Shown in pieces: positions 20,627-35,671 of a stretch of 64,000 bases of DNA. Below the pieces are notes generated by a model. The model worked only from the letters and a program-made list of their open reading frames with translations, did not search any database and was not told where the DNA came from. The translations under genes were made by a program, and so were the position numbers. The stretch's first letter is position 1; each line of letters opens with the position of its first letter. The stretch comes from Laburnicola sp. R22_1 (taxonomy: Eukaryota > Ascomycota > Dothideomycetes > Pleosporales > Didymosphaeriaceae), in contig JACONQ010000003.1 of the NCBI GenBank assembly GCA_014281115.1, forward strand, positions 496,001-560,000. The letters run 5' to 3'.

Positions 20627-21422
20627 ACCCTGTAGATGCTGAGCTCGCAATACTATGTAACATGAAACCTTTGCTGAATTCTCTTCTTGGCACTCGATAG
20701 GTTATAAGTCTAGATGAACCGAGATACGTGATCAAGACATAGGTGCTCTCTCTCTCATTCATTCATATCCATCGATATTCAACTCAACCTTTTAAGAATT
20801 ATTGGATTGAACAACACAATGTTAGGATATAAGATGCACGGAGACGATGGAGGTTTGGAAGCAGATCTAGTCCATCATCTATACCAGGTTTACATCTAGG
20901 TCAACTCGATTGTTGCCAATAAAGGAAAGGAGACTAAACGTTTGGCAAAAGACAGACTGCACACCACTAGGCTCTGGAGTGAGGAATTGATGAGCAAATT
21001 CCATACAGCTCCAGGACAAAAGTTTGAGTACCGCGTGTTACCCCAGGATAGGCGATGCGAAGCCTGAAGATGTACTCGAACTTTGGCCCAGCAGCTGTAC
21101 GTCACGGATATAGTCTTCTCACGCACTGCAGCAATACGTAATAGTGAACAGAGAAACAGATTTTCGCATAGATACAGTACGAACGACCCACTCGCCCCAA
21201 ATAGATCAGAGGCCCATATCAACAGCTGAACAAGGAGAAACTGTGAGAGCAAAAGGTATTTTGATGTTTCGCAGAAACCATCCGACTATTTCAAAAGAGA
21301 TTTCCTATTGAGACAGCTGATGGCGAGGACGCATCTTCTATTATACATCTAATCTCAGAGACCGATCAGCACATTTACCCCGCGCAAGCCCAGAAGAGAG
21401 TACCCACTCCTTGATATTTCTT
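20627..21422. other. Convergent 3' region
   Basis: About 800 bases between the ends of TVP38 and ATP1, AT-leaning with short CT repeats near 20745. No coding or RNA features are seen. Confidence 0.45.
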
Positions 21423-23916
<2,494 letters not shown>

Positions 23917-24785
23917 TGTGATGACCTCAAGAGGCTATTGAGGTAGCTCTGCAATTGATGGGAGCGGAGATGGGAGGGGAGATGGATGTGGGAAGGTCGA
24001 GGTAGAAGGAGCAAAGGAAAAGGCTCTCTTACGGCGACGCCCGGGCCAGCTTGGTCGGTGCGACCATTTGCCGCCGAGCAACGCCCGCGCCCAGCGCGAA
24101 GCTCACCTTTAATTGTGACACTCGGAAGCCCATGCAGATGCGCGTTGTTCCAAGCTGCACACGTGTGATTTACTCGCTGTTCTGTTTTGTCGTCGTCATC
24201 GTCATTTTGCCATATGAGATTCCCTCCTGGAGCACACTACAATGTTCCTTGCACCAGCTGTTGATGGCTACATTTCAGAACACAGTCTATCGTTCGAACG
24301 GTAGCAAAACTTTCATTTCTACTGCCTGTGTTGACGGGTCCGTAGGGGTGGTGTTAATTGGCCCCTTACGCTGACCTTGACCCAGGTTGCAGGCGGCCAA
24401 TTTTTTCTCTCTGCTCACCCTCAAATACGCCCTTCAAGCCACACTCCCTCTGCAGCCTCACAATATACACCGATGCCCCTACTTACAATGACTTCGTACT
24501 GTTGGCATTTATTTCGACTATAATTCACAGAGACAGCAAGCGCCGGTTCACTATATCATCCTGCCCTTATCCAGACTTCATTATCCAGCCGCCTTCCTCT
24601 CCAGTCGACTTAAATCACTGTCTTTCTCATGGAGGCAGTGATATGACTTCCACACACACATGTCGTTCCCATACCCGAAACTGCATATAATCTCGTAATG
24701 TTCCACATCCTACTTGTAAAGTCTTGTGCTTATCAGCATTATGCCTGCCTTCCGTGGAGTGCTTCATCCAATTTGTTCGCCCGGT
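23917..24785. other. ATP1 upstream region
   Basis: About 870 bases between the ATP1 start and the 3' end of the MPO1-like gene. No gene is seen; there are mixed CT-rich stretches (24400-24480, 24590-24640). Confidence 0.45.
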
Positions 24786-25539
24786 TTAGGGTGCCTTCGT
24801 TCCATTCGCGCTTCCATTAATCCCTTGCCCTTTCTTTTCCCTGAATTTGCGTATTTCTTCTTCAACAGCCTTGTCCAACCGTTTCTTCAACTCTGGGCGA
24901 TATCCGAGCGTGAACAGAATCTCGAACCAGACGAAGAATGGGGCAAGGAACAGCGCCTGAACCAAGTTGTCGAGTAGCGCAGGTGCCCTCCCCTCGAACT
25001 TTCCGTGGCCTATGAATTGCGCAACCCAGGAGGCAGCAAACATGACTCCAGCCCAGGTGTTGGCCGTGGATCCGTAGGTGGACGTCAGATGATGCGCATA
25101 CGCAGTTGCACCGATAATAAGAGGCGCAAGCATGGCGCCTGCGACGGGCTCCATGAGGATGTACAGGGTCGAGTACAGCACAGCTCCGACGGTGCCAACA
25201 TTGAGAGGCAGATGTGGGACGGATAGCCACGGAGGCAACGGTATCGCGGGGGTATTTGTGAGCTAGGAGAGGTTACGTATGTCCAAGAGGAGGTGGTGCT
25301 CGGCTTACGAGGAGGAGAGACGTCAAGAGAATGGCGGGTACGCAGATGGTGTGGATGCCCACATTGACCTGGAAAGATATGGTGTGAGCGAAAACGAGAT
25401 GTGCGCACGTCACTACAGTGTCCCTACAGGATGGTGGTGATAGGCGCCATACTGAGCTTCTTGTTAGCATGCGATACCACTTCTAGACCCAAGGGCCATG
25501 ACGTACGAAGCGCAGTTGCTTCTCGAGATTGAGAGACAT
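24786..25539 (-). CDS. MPO1: DUF962/Mpo1-like membrane protein
   Basis: Four exons, 25539..25507, 25451..25428, 25368..25309 and 25262..24786, give 197 aa. It starts MSLNLEKQLRFYGAYHHHPV, continues NVGIHTICVPAILLTSLLL, and has the family pattern GATAYAHHLTSTYGSTANTW, then AASWVAQFIGHGKFEGRAPA and LDNLVQALFLAPFFVWFEIL. Conserved His residues and several membrane segments match the YGL010W/Mpo1 family: yeast Mpo1 is an ER Fe2+-dependent dioxygenase that alpha-oxidises 2-hydroxy fatty acids from phytosphingosine breakdown. The C-terminus is Lys-rich. Exon 2 is only 24 nt. All introns are in phase 0. Confidence 0.88.
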
Positions 25540-26178
25540 GGTAGGTGCCGGATGCGGGTTTGCAGATTATGACAAGGTGTTGATCGGTTACCAGAGTGGC
25601 AGCGCTGGCGGCATATCTTTCCGTGACGGAGGAGGCGAATATGCGCTCTCAAACCCTCCCGCAGCGACAGGCAAACGGCTAGACAGCGGGTTGGTGTGTG
25701 TGACACGACATCAGCGTCCGCACCTTCCCCGGCCGAAACCTTTTCACGTGTCGCGGCGAAACAAGGCTCCGGTGCCGAGCTTGGTTGCAGGTGGCCCGAG
25801 AACTCTGGAACTGCGAGCGCAAGCTTTGTCGACCTCCAGCTACACCGACATCGTCCACGGGGCCACGCGCGCACCTTTACGGACACTGGGAAATCACACA
25901 GCACACGCGGTTGGAAAAAACGCGCGCGCATGGACTTGGTGTTTCTTTGAATTTTGGGTTGCGGACGTCTCTTTGAGACTTCGCACGCGAGCCTGTGTTG
26001 CTCTTTGACAGACAGTCGCGGGCATAATAAGAATACTACGCGCGCCCGAGCCAGCCCAAGCCTGCATTTTGCTTTCACCCTACGCGCACCGACCGTCCTG
26101 GTCACCGCCGTTTGACATCGCGAGACCTCAACCTGCTTCCACCCAAACCAGACAATCCTCGAACTGGTCGCGTACACC
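25540..26178. promoter_or_regulatory. Shared divergent promoter, MPO1-like and RPB7
   Basis: 639 bases separate two head-to-head starts. I see no TATA box near either ATG. GC-rich and CG-containing words (ACGCGCGC near 25868 and 25920, ACTACGCGCGC at 26034) recur. Open frames across it (for example 25529-26008) look like composition effects. Confidence 0.45.
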
Positions 26179-26848
26179 ATGTTCTTTATTAAGGAACTGG
26201 AGAAGACGATCACGCTGCACCCGTCCTACTTTGGGCCGTTAATCCGCTCGCACATCCACAAGGAGCTCTTGACGAAAGAGGAGGGCTCCAGCACGGGCAC
26301 ATTCACCATTGTCTGCATATTGGACTCGTTCGACATATCCGATGGCCAAGTCATACCGGGCTCTGGGGCTGCCGAGTACACCGTCCACTATAAGGCTATT
26401 GTCTGGAGGCCGTATAGAGGAGAGGTCGTACGTGATGCTCGTGAACTTTGATGCCTCGCAAGCAAGGCTAATGAGTGCTAGGTGGACGGCATCGTGACTT
26501 CTGTCGTTCGCGCTGGCTTCTTCGTTGAGTGTGGTTCACTTCAGGTCTTCGTGGGCCGTGGGGTACATCTGTCCCCAGACTGCCATCTAATATTCGTGCG
26601 CTGACATCAGGTAGATGATTCCAACAGAGATCCGGTTCGATGCCAACGCGACGCCGCCGCAGTGGACCGACAATGCTGATCAGGTGATCGAAAAAGGTAC
26701 AAACATCCGTATCAAGCTCAAAGGTGTCCGGTCAGATCTCGACAAGATGTTTGCCATTGGGACGATGAAAGAGGTACGGTTCTCTCTCCCGCCTTGAATG
26801 ATCTGGCTGATAACTTTGCAGGACTACCTTGGCCCTCTGCAGTCTTGA
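26179..26848 (+). CDS. RPB7: RNA polymerase II subunit Rpb7
   Basis: Four exons, 26179..26427, 26482..26562, 26615..26773 and 26822..26848, give 171 aa, the same length as yeast Rpb7. The N-terminal RNP-like domain opens MFFIKELEKTITLHPSYFGP. The second exon (VDGIVTSVVRAGFFVECGSL) starts the S1/OB RNA-binding domain, with MIPTEIRFDANATPPQWTDN and the closing KEDYLGPLQS. Rpb7 pairs with Rpb4 as the stalk of RNA polymerase II and contacts emerging RNA and initiation factors. All introns are in phase 0. The third exon begins at an ATG codon but is internal. Confidence 0.93.
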
Positions 26849-27621
26849 GCGGCGGCGTCTCATTCTCGCACTCGGCAACTTTTCACGAACTTGACAAGAG
26901 GTCGGTATTCGGGAATTATAATAGAATCTATGTGTAGGAAGGAACTTTGTTACGCCGGGTGATGCCTTTAGCGGCGTTATGGCTCAGCTGTGACCGGAAG
27001 ACTTCTCATATCTCTACCAGAAAGTACACTACGCAAGTGGTGCCGGGACAAAGAGAATGCTTACAAGCACTTGGTTCGTTGGTTGATCGACGAGCTTTGC
27101 TTTGTTTTGGAAAGCCACCGTTGTGCTCAGGTCATCTTGCAGCTACTGTACCCTGCGTCCTCACCCAAGAGTTTATAGACAGGCTTCGTACGTATTGCGT
27201 TTCTTGAGAAACTCGGCCCCAGTCTGCTCCCAGACTGTTGCCGAGTACTGGAGGCTTGAAATGTCTCAAAGTGGCAACGAAATAAAGCCGATTCACTCGA
27301 CTCTGGTTTCTTGTTTTTTTGCTGTGCCTCATATGGGTCTGAATAGAAATATTCGATAACTTCTCTTTGTTGGTGTCGTGCCAGTGAAGCTGTTGATTGC
27401 CTCATCGCACCGCGGCGGGCTTGGTCGTTTCGGCTCCGCGTTTCCTCCGCATCTCGAGCTGTAGCCGCCCGCAGCCATCTTACCCCTGCGATCGCCCCCT
27501 TCTGTTCTCATGAGCGTTTTCTGGGGACATGTTCTAGGAACTAATCAATATTGTCTCCGTTGTAAATCTGCAATGTCCATGCCTACGACATAGGTAGCCT
27601 CACTGCCCTAGAATCGCCACC
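26849..27621. other. Intergenic, upstream of the dipeptidyl aminopeptidase
   Basis: About 770 bases. No gene is seen. The downstream ATG at 27622 has a strong GCCACCATGG context. Confidence 0.45.
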
Positions 27622-30465
27622 ATGGGCCCTCGCGAGCGCGCTGTGAACGACGAGGAGACGGAACCTCTTACCCGCGAAGCAATCGTGTCGCGCAACTCCG
27701 CCGAAGGATCAGGCAGCTCTATATCCTCGATATCGACCACGTCACTCGTTCTCGAGCACATTCACGACAGGGAGGCGAACGGCGCATCGCTTGCGACGCT
27801 TGGGGAGAAGTACAGAGACGACGGCGACAACGCAACGCCTGAGCGCAGGCGCGAACGATTCGATATCGAAGATGGGCGGTCACAGGCTCTCAAGCCAGTA
27901 GACAAGAAAGCGCGCCGGCTACTATGGATCATCGGCACAATATGCGTAGCTGGCTGGGCGCTTGCGTTGTTCTCCTTCCTCTCCACTGGCAGCTACAAGC
28001 ATGCCTCGACCCGCCCGCACGATCCACTTGCGACCTCGACCAAAGGCTCGGGAAAGAAAGTCAGTCTGGACAGTGTGCTGACTGGGCAGTGGTTTGCAAC
28101 CAGACAAAGTGTGTCTTGGATCGCTGGTCCCAAGGGGGAGGATGGGCTGCTCCTCGAGAGAGGGGTCGCCGACGACGGATATTTGGTTGTAGAGAACATA
28201 AAAGATAAAGGCACAGCACAAGCTGCAGCAAGCAGGACATTGCTCATGAAGGATCGAAACTTCAGAGTCAAAGGGGAAACTGTTTACCCAAGCAACTTCT
28301 GGCCAAGCAAGGACTTCAAGAAGATTCTCATCATTTCAAATGAGCAGAAGAATTGGAGACATTCTTTCACAGGCAAGTACTGGATTTTCGATGTCAAGAC
28401 TCAGACTGGGCAGCCCTTGGACCCTGCGGAGCCAGCAGGTATCGTTCAGCTAGCATCATGGTCGCCACAATCGGATGCGGTTGTGTTCACCAGAGGGAAC
28501 AACATGTATCTTCGAAAACTCGATTCCGATCGCGTAATACCAATCACGAAGGATGGTGGTGCGGAGCTTTTCTACGGAGTACCGGACTGGGTTTACGAGG
28601 AGGAAGTATTCGCGGCAAACAGCGCAACATGGTGGTCGGAAGATGGAAAATACATTGCATTTCTTCGAACGAACGAGTCTATCGTCCCGACATTCCCCGT
28701 TCAGTACTTCGTGTCACGACCCAGCGGGTCCGAACCGAAGCCTGGAGAATCGGCCTATCCCGAGGTCCGCAATATTAAGTATCCCAAGGCCGGTGCGCCA
28801 AATCCAGTCGTGGATCTCCAATTCTACGATGTGGAGAAGAGCGAAGTCTTTACTGTGAAAATCGAAAATGATTTTGCCGACCATGATCGTCTGATCACGG
28901 AAATCATCTGGGCGGGCAAGAGCAAGCAAGTTCTCGTTCGGGAAACCAACAGGGAAAGTGATGTTCTCAAGATCATTTTGATGGATGTGGAACGCCGAAC
29001 GGGCAAGACTGTGAGAACTGACGACGTCCAAGCTTTGGATGGGGGTTGGATGGAAGTCTCGCACACAACTACCTTTGTGCCTTCCGATCCTCAAAATGGC
29101 CGCAATCACGATGGTTACATCGATACTGTTATCCATGAAGGGTATGATCATATCGGATACTTCACGCCGCTGGATAATTCCACTCCTGTCCTTCTCACCA
29201 AGGGTGAGTGGGAGGTTGTGGATGCGCCATCGCGGGTTGACCTGAAGAACAACCTCGTTTATTACATTTCAACCGAAAAAGGTTCGATGGAACGACATCC
29301 CTACGCTGTCAAACTTGACGGCACGGGCAAAAGAGAAGTCTTGGAAGGAGCTGCCGCTGGTTACTACGACGCCTCTTTCTCAACGGGAGGTAGCTATGCA
29401 CTGATAACCTTTGATGGACCTGGAATTCCATGGCAAAAGATTATCAGCACGCCGTCAAGCACTTCCGAATTTGAGAAGATAATCGAAGAAAACAAGGGCT
29501 TGGAGAAATTCACTCGACGGCATGAGCTTCCTATTCTCAACTATCAGACGGTAGATGTTGATGGTTTCAAGCTCAACGTGGTGGAACGACGCCCCCCTCA
29601 TTTCAATGAGAAGCGCAAGTACCCTGTTCTGTTCTACCAATACAGTGGGCCCGGCTCGCAGGAAGTGAACAAGAAGTTCAAAGTCGACTTCCAATCTTAC
29701 GTCGCTTCTAGCCTCGGATATATTGTGATCTCCGTCGATGGACGGGGAACTGGCTATCTTGGCCGCAAACTGCGGTGCATTACCCGAGGTAATATCGGAG
29801 GGTATGAGGCACACGACCAGATCGCCGTAGCCAAGATGTGGGCCAAGAAAAAGTACGTTGACGAGGAGAGGATGGCGATTTGGGGCTGGAGCTACGGAGG
29901 GTTCACAGCGCTCAAGACATTGGAGGTAGATGCTGGTCGAACTTTCAAGTACGGAATGGCTGTTGCGCCTGTCACGGACTGGAGATTCTACGGTAAGCAC
30001 ACACAAAGCTCGTTTTTTCCGCTCATCCCACTCATCTCTGTCAGATTCCGTCTACACAGAGCGTTACATGCACACGCCACAGAACAACCCAGGAGGCTAC
30101 GACAATTCCACCATCCACGACGTCACCGCTATTTCGCAAAACGTCCGCTTTTTGGTGATGCACGGTATCGCCGACGACAATGTGCACATGCAAAACACGG
30201 CCACTCTCCTGGACAAGCTTGATCTTGCGGGTATCGAGAACTATGATGTGCATTTCTTTCCGGATTCGGATCATAGCATTTACTTCCATAATGCGAACAG
30301 GATCGTCTACGACAGTGAGTGCCTGCGTCATCATTGCATGGATCTTCTGCTAAACCTGCTGCAGAATTGAGCTCGTGGCTCGTTAATGCGTTCAATGGCG
30401 AATGGCTACGAATACAGAATGCCGTCCCCAAAGCGCAGGTTGAAGCGCGATCACTGATGCGATAG
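27622..30465 (+). CDS. DAP2: Type IV dipeptidyl aminopeptidase, DAP2/dapB-like
   Basis: Three exons, 27622..29992, 30045..30314 and 30365..30465, give 913 aa. It is a type II membrane protein: a ~95-residue cytosolic N-terminus, then a single anchor ([20 protein letters not shown]). A beta-propeller follows, including DWVYEEEVF (the substrate-binding double Glu). The alpha/beta-hydrolase end has GWSYGG with catalytic Ser near residue 757, [12 protein letters not shown] with the Asp, and DSDHSIYF with the His. The family removes X-Pro or X-Ala dipeptides; yeast Dap2 sits in the vacuolar membrane. The second junction restores [17 protein letters not shown]. Exon 3 is short, and a model without it would lose the last 32 residues. 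Confidence 0.94.
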
Positions 30466-30988
30466 AATCATTTTTGGGGGTAGATTTTTGGACACATCAA
30501 GCGCACGGCGTTGGTTGGAGTATGGGCACACCGGTGTATGCAACGTTGGTTCTTTGTATCAATATCAAGACAGTCTAGGCTATTGTAGTTGGCATAATAG
30601 TACACTACTTGTTGGCTATACACGCGGTGTCGTCTCTCTGATAGGACAAGAGGTTGCGTCTAACTTGGGTGCGCATTTGTATCCTGCCATACACCAAACT
30701 CATTTCATACTGTCTCTAGAGGTAGGAATCTTGGTCCAAAGGCCAGTCTACCGTCTGGTCGAATGTTTATCGCTACCGCATCGATTTATGCTCTTTCCAA
30801 TTGCAGATTGTGGCGCTCTACTAGCGCCCCGCAGTGATACGACCGCGCAATGACCTCATCCGGTCGTCGCTTTGGATCAAACCCGCGACAATTGAAACCA
30901 CAGTCCTTCCACACTCAATCTTCCACAACCCGGTCTATACCTTCACGCTTCTTATACGCCCCCTTCTACAGCTTGAACAACCTCCAAA
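30466..30988. other. Intergenic
   Basis: About 520 bases with no gene beyond the promoter of the next one. The frame starting at 30850 is out of phase with the downstream gene and is not used. Confidence 0.45.
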
Positions 30989-32065
30989 ATGGCGAGCGCA
31001 TCCAGAAAAGAGATCTTGGGCAAGGTCTACAAGATGATCCCGCCTATGCTTGCGAGCTTCCACAAAGGTACTCTTCCGCATGGTAGGCGGTGGATCCATC
31101 GCTAAGTTGTTCTCCAGGTCAATTGGGCCGTGTAGCAGTCATCGGTGGCAGCGAAGATTATACAGGTGCACCCTACTTTTCCGCAATGGCGTCTGCGAAG
31201 CTCGGTTGCGACATGGTACGCATCTTCATTCACTAGGGCTCTTTACGCGCATATATTGACCTTTGTCCAGTCCCACATAATATGCGAACCGGGTGCCGGT
31301 GCCGTAATCAAAAGCTACTCACCCAACCTCATGGTACACCCCTACATGCGCCAGTCCAAGAACCTCGCATCCTCCGAATCCGTCGACAGCGTTTCCTCTG
31401 AAGTCGTTGGCATGCTCTCTCGCCTGCACGTAATCGTCATTGGCCCCGGTCTAGGCCGCGACAAATTGATGCAAGATACCTGTGCGAAGGTGATTCAAGA
31501 AGCGAGAAAGCAGGGTATCCCGTTCGTGCTGGATGCGGATGGGTTGTATCTTGCGCAGACGCGACCAGAACTCGTTGACGGATGTACCGAATGTATTCTC
31601 ACACCTAATGTTGTCGAATTTGGGCGGTTGGCGAAGGCAAAGGGCGTCAGCGTTGACGAGGGGGATCCAACCGAGCTGTGCTCGAAGCTTGCAAAGGCTT
31701 TCGGTGGAGTGACCATCATTCAGAAAGGCGCAAAGGACTACATCTCAAATGGAAAGCACACACTGGTCTCCGATGGCGAGGGTGGCCTGAAGCGCTCGGG
31801 TGGCCAGGGCGATACCCTGACGGGCAGTCTGGCCACGTTGTTGGCGTACAGGAAGGCGTATCATGACAAGATCTGGGACCATGAGGGCGATCTGGAACAG
31901 AGCGAGACATTGGCGTTGGCAGCGTTCGGTGGATCGGCGATTACTAGGGAATGTTCTCGTTTGGCGTTCGCGGAGAAGGGCCGGAGTCTGCAGGCTGGTG
32001 ATTTAACAGAGCATGTGCACCAGGCCTACTTGAATGTCGTTGGGGAGAAGGGAAGTAAGCTATGA
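30989..32065 (+). CDS. ATP-dependent (S)-NAD(P)H-hydrate dehydratase
   Basis: Three exons, 30989..31067, 31118..31215 and 31271..32065, give 323 aa. It starts [20 protein letters not shown]. Ribokinase-like motifs: [83 protein letters not shown] and the phosphate/catalytic loop [16 protein letters not shown]. The enzyme repairs damaged (hydrated) NADH and NADPH using ATP; human CARKD/NAXD and yeast YKL151C are relatives. No presequence is obvious, so it is probably cytosolic. Splice junctions restore conserved residues on both sides. Confidence 0.94.
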
Positions 32066-32665
32066 GCGTTGCTACATGTGGTTCCCTATATGATCTAGAA
32101 GCAGACACGTAGGATAGTGTATACATAGTAGATCATGACAAAATCACGACTTTCCAGACTACAAGCCAATAAACCTATCTCCAAGAGCTTCGAATCATGT
32201 TCGATTCCCAGCGGAGGCGAACCTGAAGCAACCTATCGACACTATTGATACACAAACCCCGCTAATTATAACACTAAGTTTACCTTTTCTTCTGCACGAG
32301 TATCAATATCCATCCTGCGATCACCAAGTTCACGAACTATGAAATTTCACCATGATTTCAGTATTTCCTACGGTCGGGAATTGCCCCACTTAGGTCATTC
32401 CTCTGCCCCGCGAAGTTACCCCTCTCTCTGCTCTGTCTTGGCTTCCAAAGTGCGATGCGACTTCCAATCCCGTAGTCTTTTCCGGTTTCTGCGCCCAATC
32501 AACTTCGTTCGCATATGCCGAACCGCATGGTGTATTTGTAAGGCTTACAGGATGGCATAATAATGTCGCGGGTTATATTAGCTCGATGACCAGCGAGCGT
32601 ATATATATCCGTCGAGGCCCGTATTAGTGTAAAAGATATCGTGGACATATAGTGAACTAGGAATA
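32066..32665. other. Intergenic
   Basis: About 600 bases without a gene. A GTTCGATTCCC near 32195 resembles a tRNA B-box, but no tRNA folds around it. Confidence 0.45.
32600..32608 (+). promoter_or_regulatory. Candidate TATA box
   Basis: TATATATAT lies 58-66 bases upstream of the ATG at 32666 of the lactonase-like gene, a plausible position for a fungal core promoter. Confidence 0.4.
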
Positions 32666-33782
32666 ATGGCGACTTCAGTGGATCTGATCAACCAAGCTCC
32701 GGCGGTATGTCGAATGTCTTTTCGAGTCAAGTAGGCAGAAGCTCACTATTTAGGGAACGAAGTTATCGGTTCGGAACCACCGGCAGATGGCACTGGTACA
32801 ACAGTTGATAGCTCGAACAGGTGCTCCACGTGGGAAATCTCGAATCGGATGAAGGCTGGTTCAAGCGTGCCGTGTGATCTATCCATTTCCTTACGCGCCC
32901 ACAGCAGAACTAAACCTGTACCTAGGGTAACACTTCGCTCGCCTCAAACAAGAATCCCGAGAATGCTCGACGTAAACTAATCATGTTATCCTACCTCATC
33001 GAACATCCAACCGAAGGCCTCATCCTGTACGAGACCGGCGCAGGAGACGTAGGTCCCGAGCCCCCTACCGTTCCACATCTTCACTGACTTGCGACCCAGG
33101 ACTACCCCGAGGTCGTAGGTTCCCAGGTCAACGACATCTTCGCCCGAGTAGACCACGACAAATCCCTGGAACTGTCTGCCCAAATCGCCAAAACCGGCCA
33201 TGATATCAAAGACGTGACTGCCGTTATCATCGGCCACTTGCACCTCGACCACGCGGGCGGCCTCGAGCCCTTCCGCAACACAAACATTCCCATGTTAGTT
33301 CGCCACTCACAACTCCCTCGACGATTTCTGCTGACCTCAAGCTCACACTCAGCTACGTCCACGAACTCGAATTGAAATATGCCTTTTACGCCGTCGCCTC
33401 AAAGTCTGACTTGGGCGTCTATCTCCCGCACTACCTCACCTTCGACCTGAACTGGGTGCCCTTCCACGGAGCCTACTTTGAGATGGCCCCCGGCATCAAT
33501 CTGCACCATTCGCCGGGCCACACGCCCGGCCTAGCCATCATGCAGGTTAATTTGAAAGAGAGCGGGACGTGGATCTTCACGAGTGATCAGTATCATGTGA
33601 AAGAGAATTGGGAGGATAATGTGCCGCAGGGGTGGTTGGCGAGGGATCATGAAAGTTGGATAAGGAGTCATCAAATGATCAAGGCATTGGCGAAGAGGAC
33701 GGGGGCAAAGGTGGTGTTGGGGCATTGCTGGGATACAATAAGGGAGTTGGGGGTGGAGTTTGCGCCGAAAGTGTATGAATGA
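32666..33782 (+). CDS. Metallo-beta-lactamase-fold hydrolase, AHL-lactonase-like
   Basis: Proposed exons 32666..32704, 32821..32871, 32926..33048, 33100..33293 and 33353..33782 give 278 aa. Reads: MATSVDLINQAPA, VLHVGNLESDEGWFKRA, GNTSLASNKNPENARRKLIM, and the zinc-binding motif VIIGHLHLDHAGGLEPF (HxHxDH). Then YVHELELKYAFY, HHSPGHTPGLAIMQ (second His ligand), TSDQYHVKENWED and VLGHCWDTI. Bacterial relatives open acyl-homoserine lactones; fungal members are usually uncharacterised esterases or lactonases. The first intron is the doubtful part: about ten residues expected before VLHVG are missing, and a small exon from 32750 may be used instead. Confidence 0.82.
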
Positions 33783-34155
33783 GAAGGTGGTGATTCTCGA
33801 CGAATGCGCAAAGAATTACAGCAGTATTCTTCACGTTCTCCATACTTTCTGCGTTTCCCCTCTGTACGATTGGTGAGGGTACTGTGATGGCCGCATCGAG
33901 CAAGAAAAAGATTACGTCAATCGCACCGCAGCCCTAGCGCCAGATATTATAGTATGGATCAGTCAGTTCAGAATAACACTTGAAACCTGATAGGCCTCAG
34001 GCAGCCCTGGGGATGGAAACGAGCGTTTCTTTGTTTCCACCATGGGAGCTCGGCATTTCCCATAGCGGCGCGACATATAAGGGACAAAGGCAGACCCCGC
34101 ATCATCCGCGCGCTTCCTCTTGAACCCATGCCAGTCCAATGCCCTTCTCAATTAC
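33783..34155. other. Intergenic
   Basis: About 370 bases; no gene is seen. The next gene's frame extends upstream only through a TTG codon, so the ATG at 34156 is used. Confidence 0.4.
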
Positions 34156-35671
34156 ATGCCCGAAATGACCGACAGAAAGAATGTGAACGAGCCGTTGCGC
34201 TCCGGAATACCCATTGGGCTGATGAGCAAACGCATAACCGAAATCGACGTAACAGAAGGTCTGCGAACACTAGTTCTTGACGATGGCGAAGAGAACGATC
34301 CGACGCCTCGCCCAAGCAGTCCAGCAATCGTCATCACGTCCCCGAACGAGTCTGCGCCCACGCGTCGTCAGCCACTGCGACTGCGACAAAGTAGCGAAAC
34401 GACCATAACGCCAGTACTTCAGAGACCAAAGTTGAGACGGAAAGCACTGACTGCACCTCCTGGAGCGTTGCAATTGTACCTTGGAATCAAACCACAGCCA
34501 CCTAGACGAGCTATCAGCGCAAGGACAGCGCAATCGGTCCTGAGTTCGGGAAGTCGGAATGGACGGAAGCCTTCCACGACTCCACCGTTGCCGCGGTTCA
34601 CAGCGAAGGGGTTGTCGCAGCTCGCAACACCCGTGCCAAGGTCGCTGATTAGTCGAAGAAAGGCGAGCAGGCACTCGGTGGGCAAGATGGGATTGAAGCC
34701 GAAGGCTCATGTCTGGAGGATGTCGCAACAACCGAAAAAAGTGCAACTTCTCTCAGAAGTGTTGGACAGGGAGCGTTCTTTCTCGGAAAAGGCGAGAGTG
34801 AAGAAGACTTTGGAGAGAAAGAAAATGGACACGCTCAAGGTCGGTTTTGTAGATTTCAAGTCGAGGTAAGTAAGTGGATGTGAGTTGTCAAGGTGACAAT
34901 GTGTGAAATGTCTAAACCGCTCTGCGAGCCACAAGCTTGATTTGTTGCTCCCTCTCTCGTGGTGCTCTGTATTAAGAGTAGTCGCTGACTTTGGTTTCCA
35001 ATAGAGGGCTACCTATTACGCCATCGTCGCTCGTGAAAACGCCTAAGGAGCTCTACGGTACTGGTAGCAGCGGTGGAGGAAGAGACAGGGTAAGAGGTTC
35101 GCTATCATCTCGAAGAGCTAAGCATTTCTCCTTGCCATTCAGCCCTGATGGCCAGCGCCTCACGTGGAGAAAATCGACAGTTCCCCCTCGTCCACCCCAA
35201 AGAACAGTCTACGTTCCAGGACCCATTCAGCTCGAGGAGAAAATAGCCGTCACGCCTCGAAGGGGGTCGATAGCTACCATGGAGCCATTTCACAACGGCA
35301 CTGCGCCCAAGGCCAAACGGTTCTCTGACATAGTCGCACTAGATAGCATCGTCATGTACTTTGAGCAACTGGGAATCGCAGCAGAGTCGTCGGACGCATG
35401 TTTGGACAGGTATTGGATGCCGAATAGGAGAAGCAGCCGACCGGTGGTAAGCTCGCGAAGTCCTAAGAAGGTCCTGACTCCGGTGCCACCTGTACCGCCG
35501 CGGCCGCCGGTACCAACACTGGCCTCTGGGAGTAGTTCTACGTTTGAAGCTATCTTTCGGTCTCAGCGGGCATTGCGGGACGAGAGGGAACCACCACCAT
35601 GGCCGGGAACACCAGGTCGTCGCAAAGCTGGACTGCGACAGTTTTTGAAAACTGGTCGATCTCTTCTTTGA
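34156..35671 (+). CDS. Hypothetical disordered basic protein
   Basis: Two exons, 34156..34865 and 35005..35671, give 458 aa. Donor GAGGTAAGT and acceptor AATAG join FKSR to GLPITPSSLVKTPKE in phase. The protein is Ser/Pro/Arg-rich, with short islands: LMSKRITEIDVTEGLRTLVL near residue 25, LKVGFVDFKSRGLPITPSSL at the junction, and a helical motif DIVALDSIVMYFEQLGIA near 345. It ends GRRKAGLRQFLKTGRSLL. Many SP/TP sites suggest cell-cycle kinase substrates (inference). No domain is recognised. It looks like a rapidly evolving fungal-specific protein. Confidence 0.7.

Noticed and set aside
32150..32215. tRNA-like B-box GTTCGATTCCC
   Set aside because: The flanking bases do not form a T-stem or acceptor stem, and no A-box lies at the right distance.
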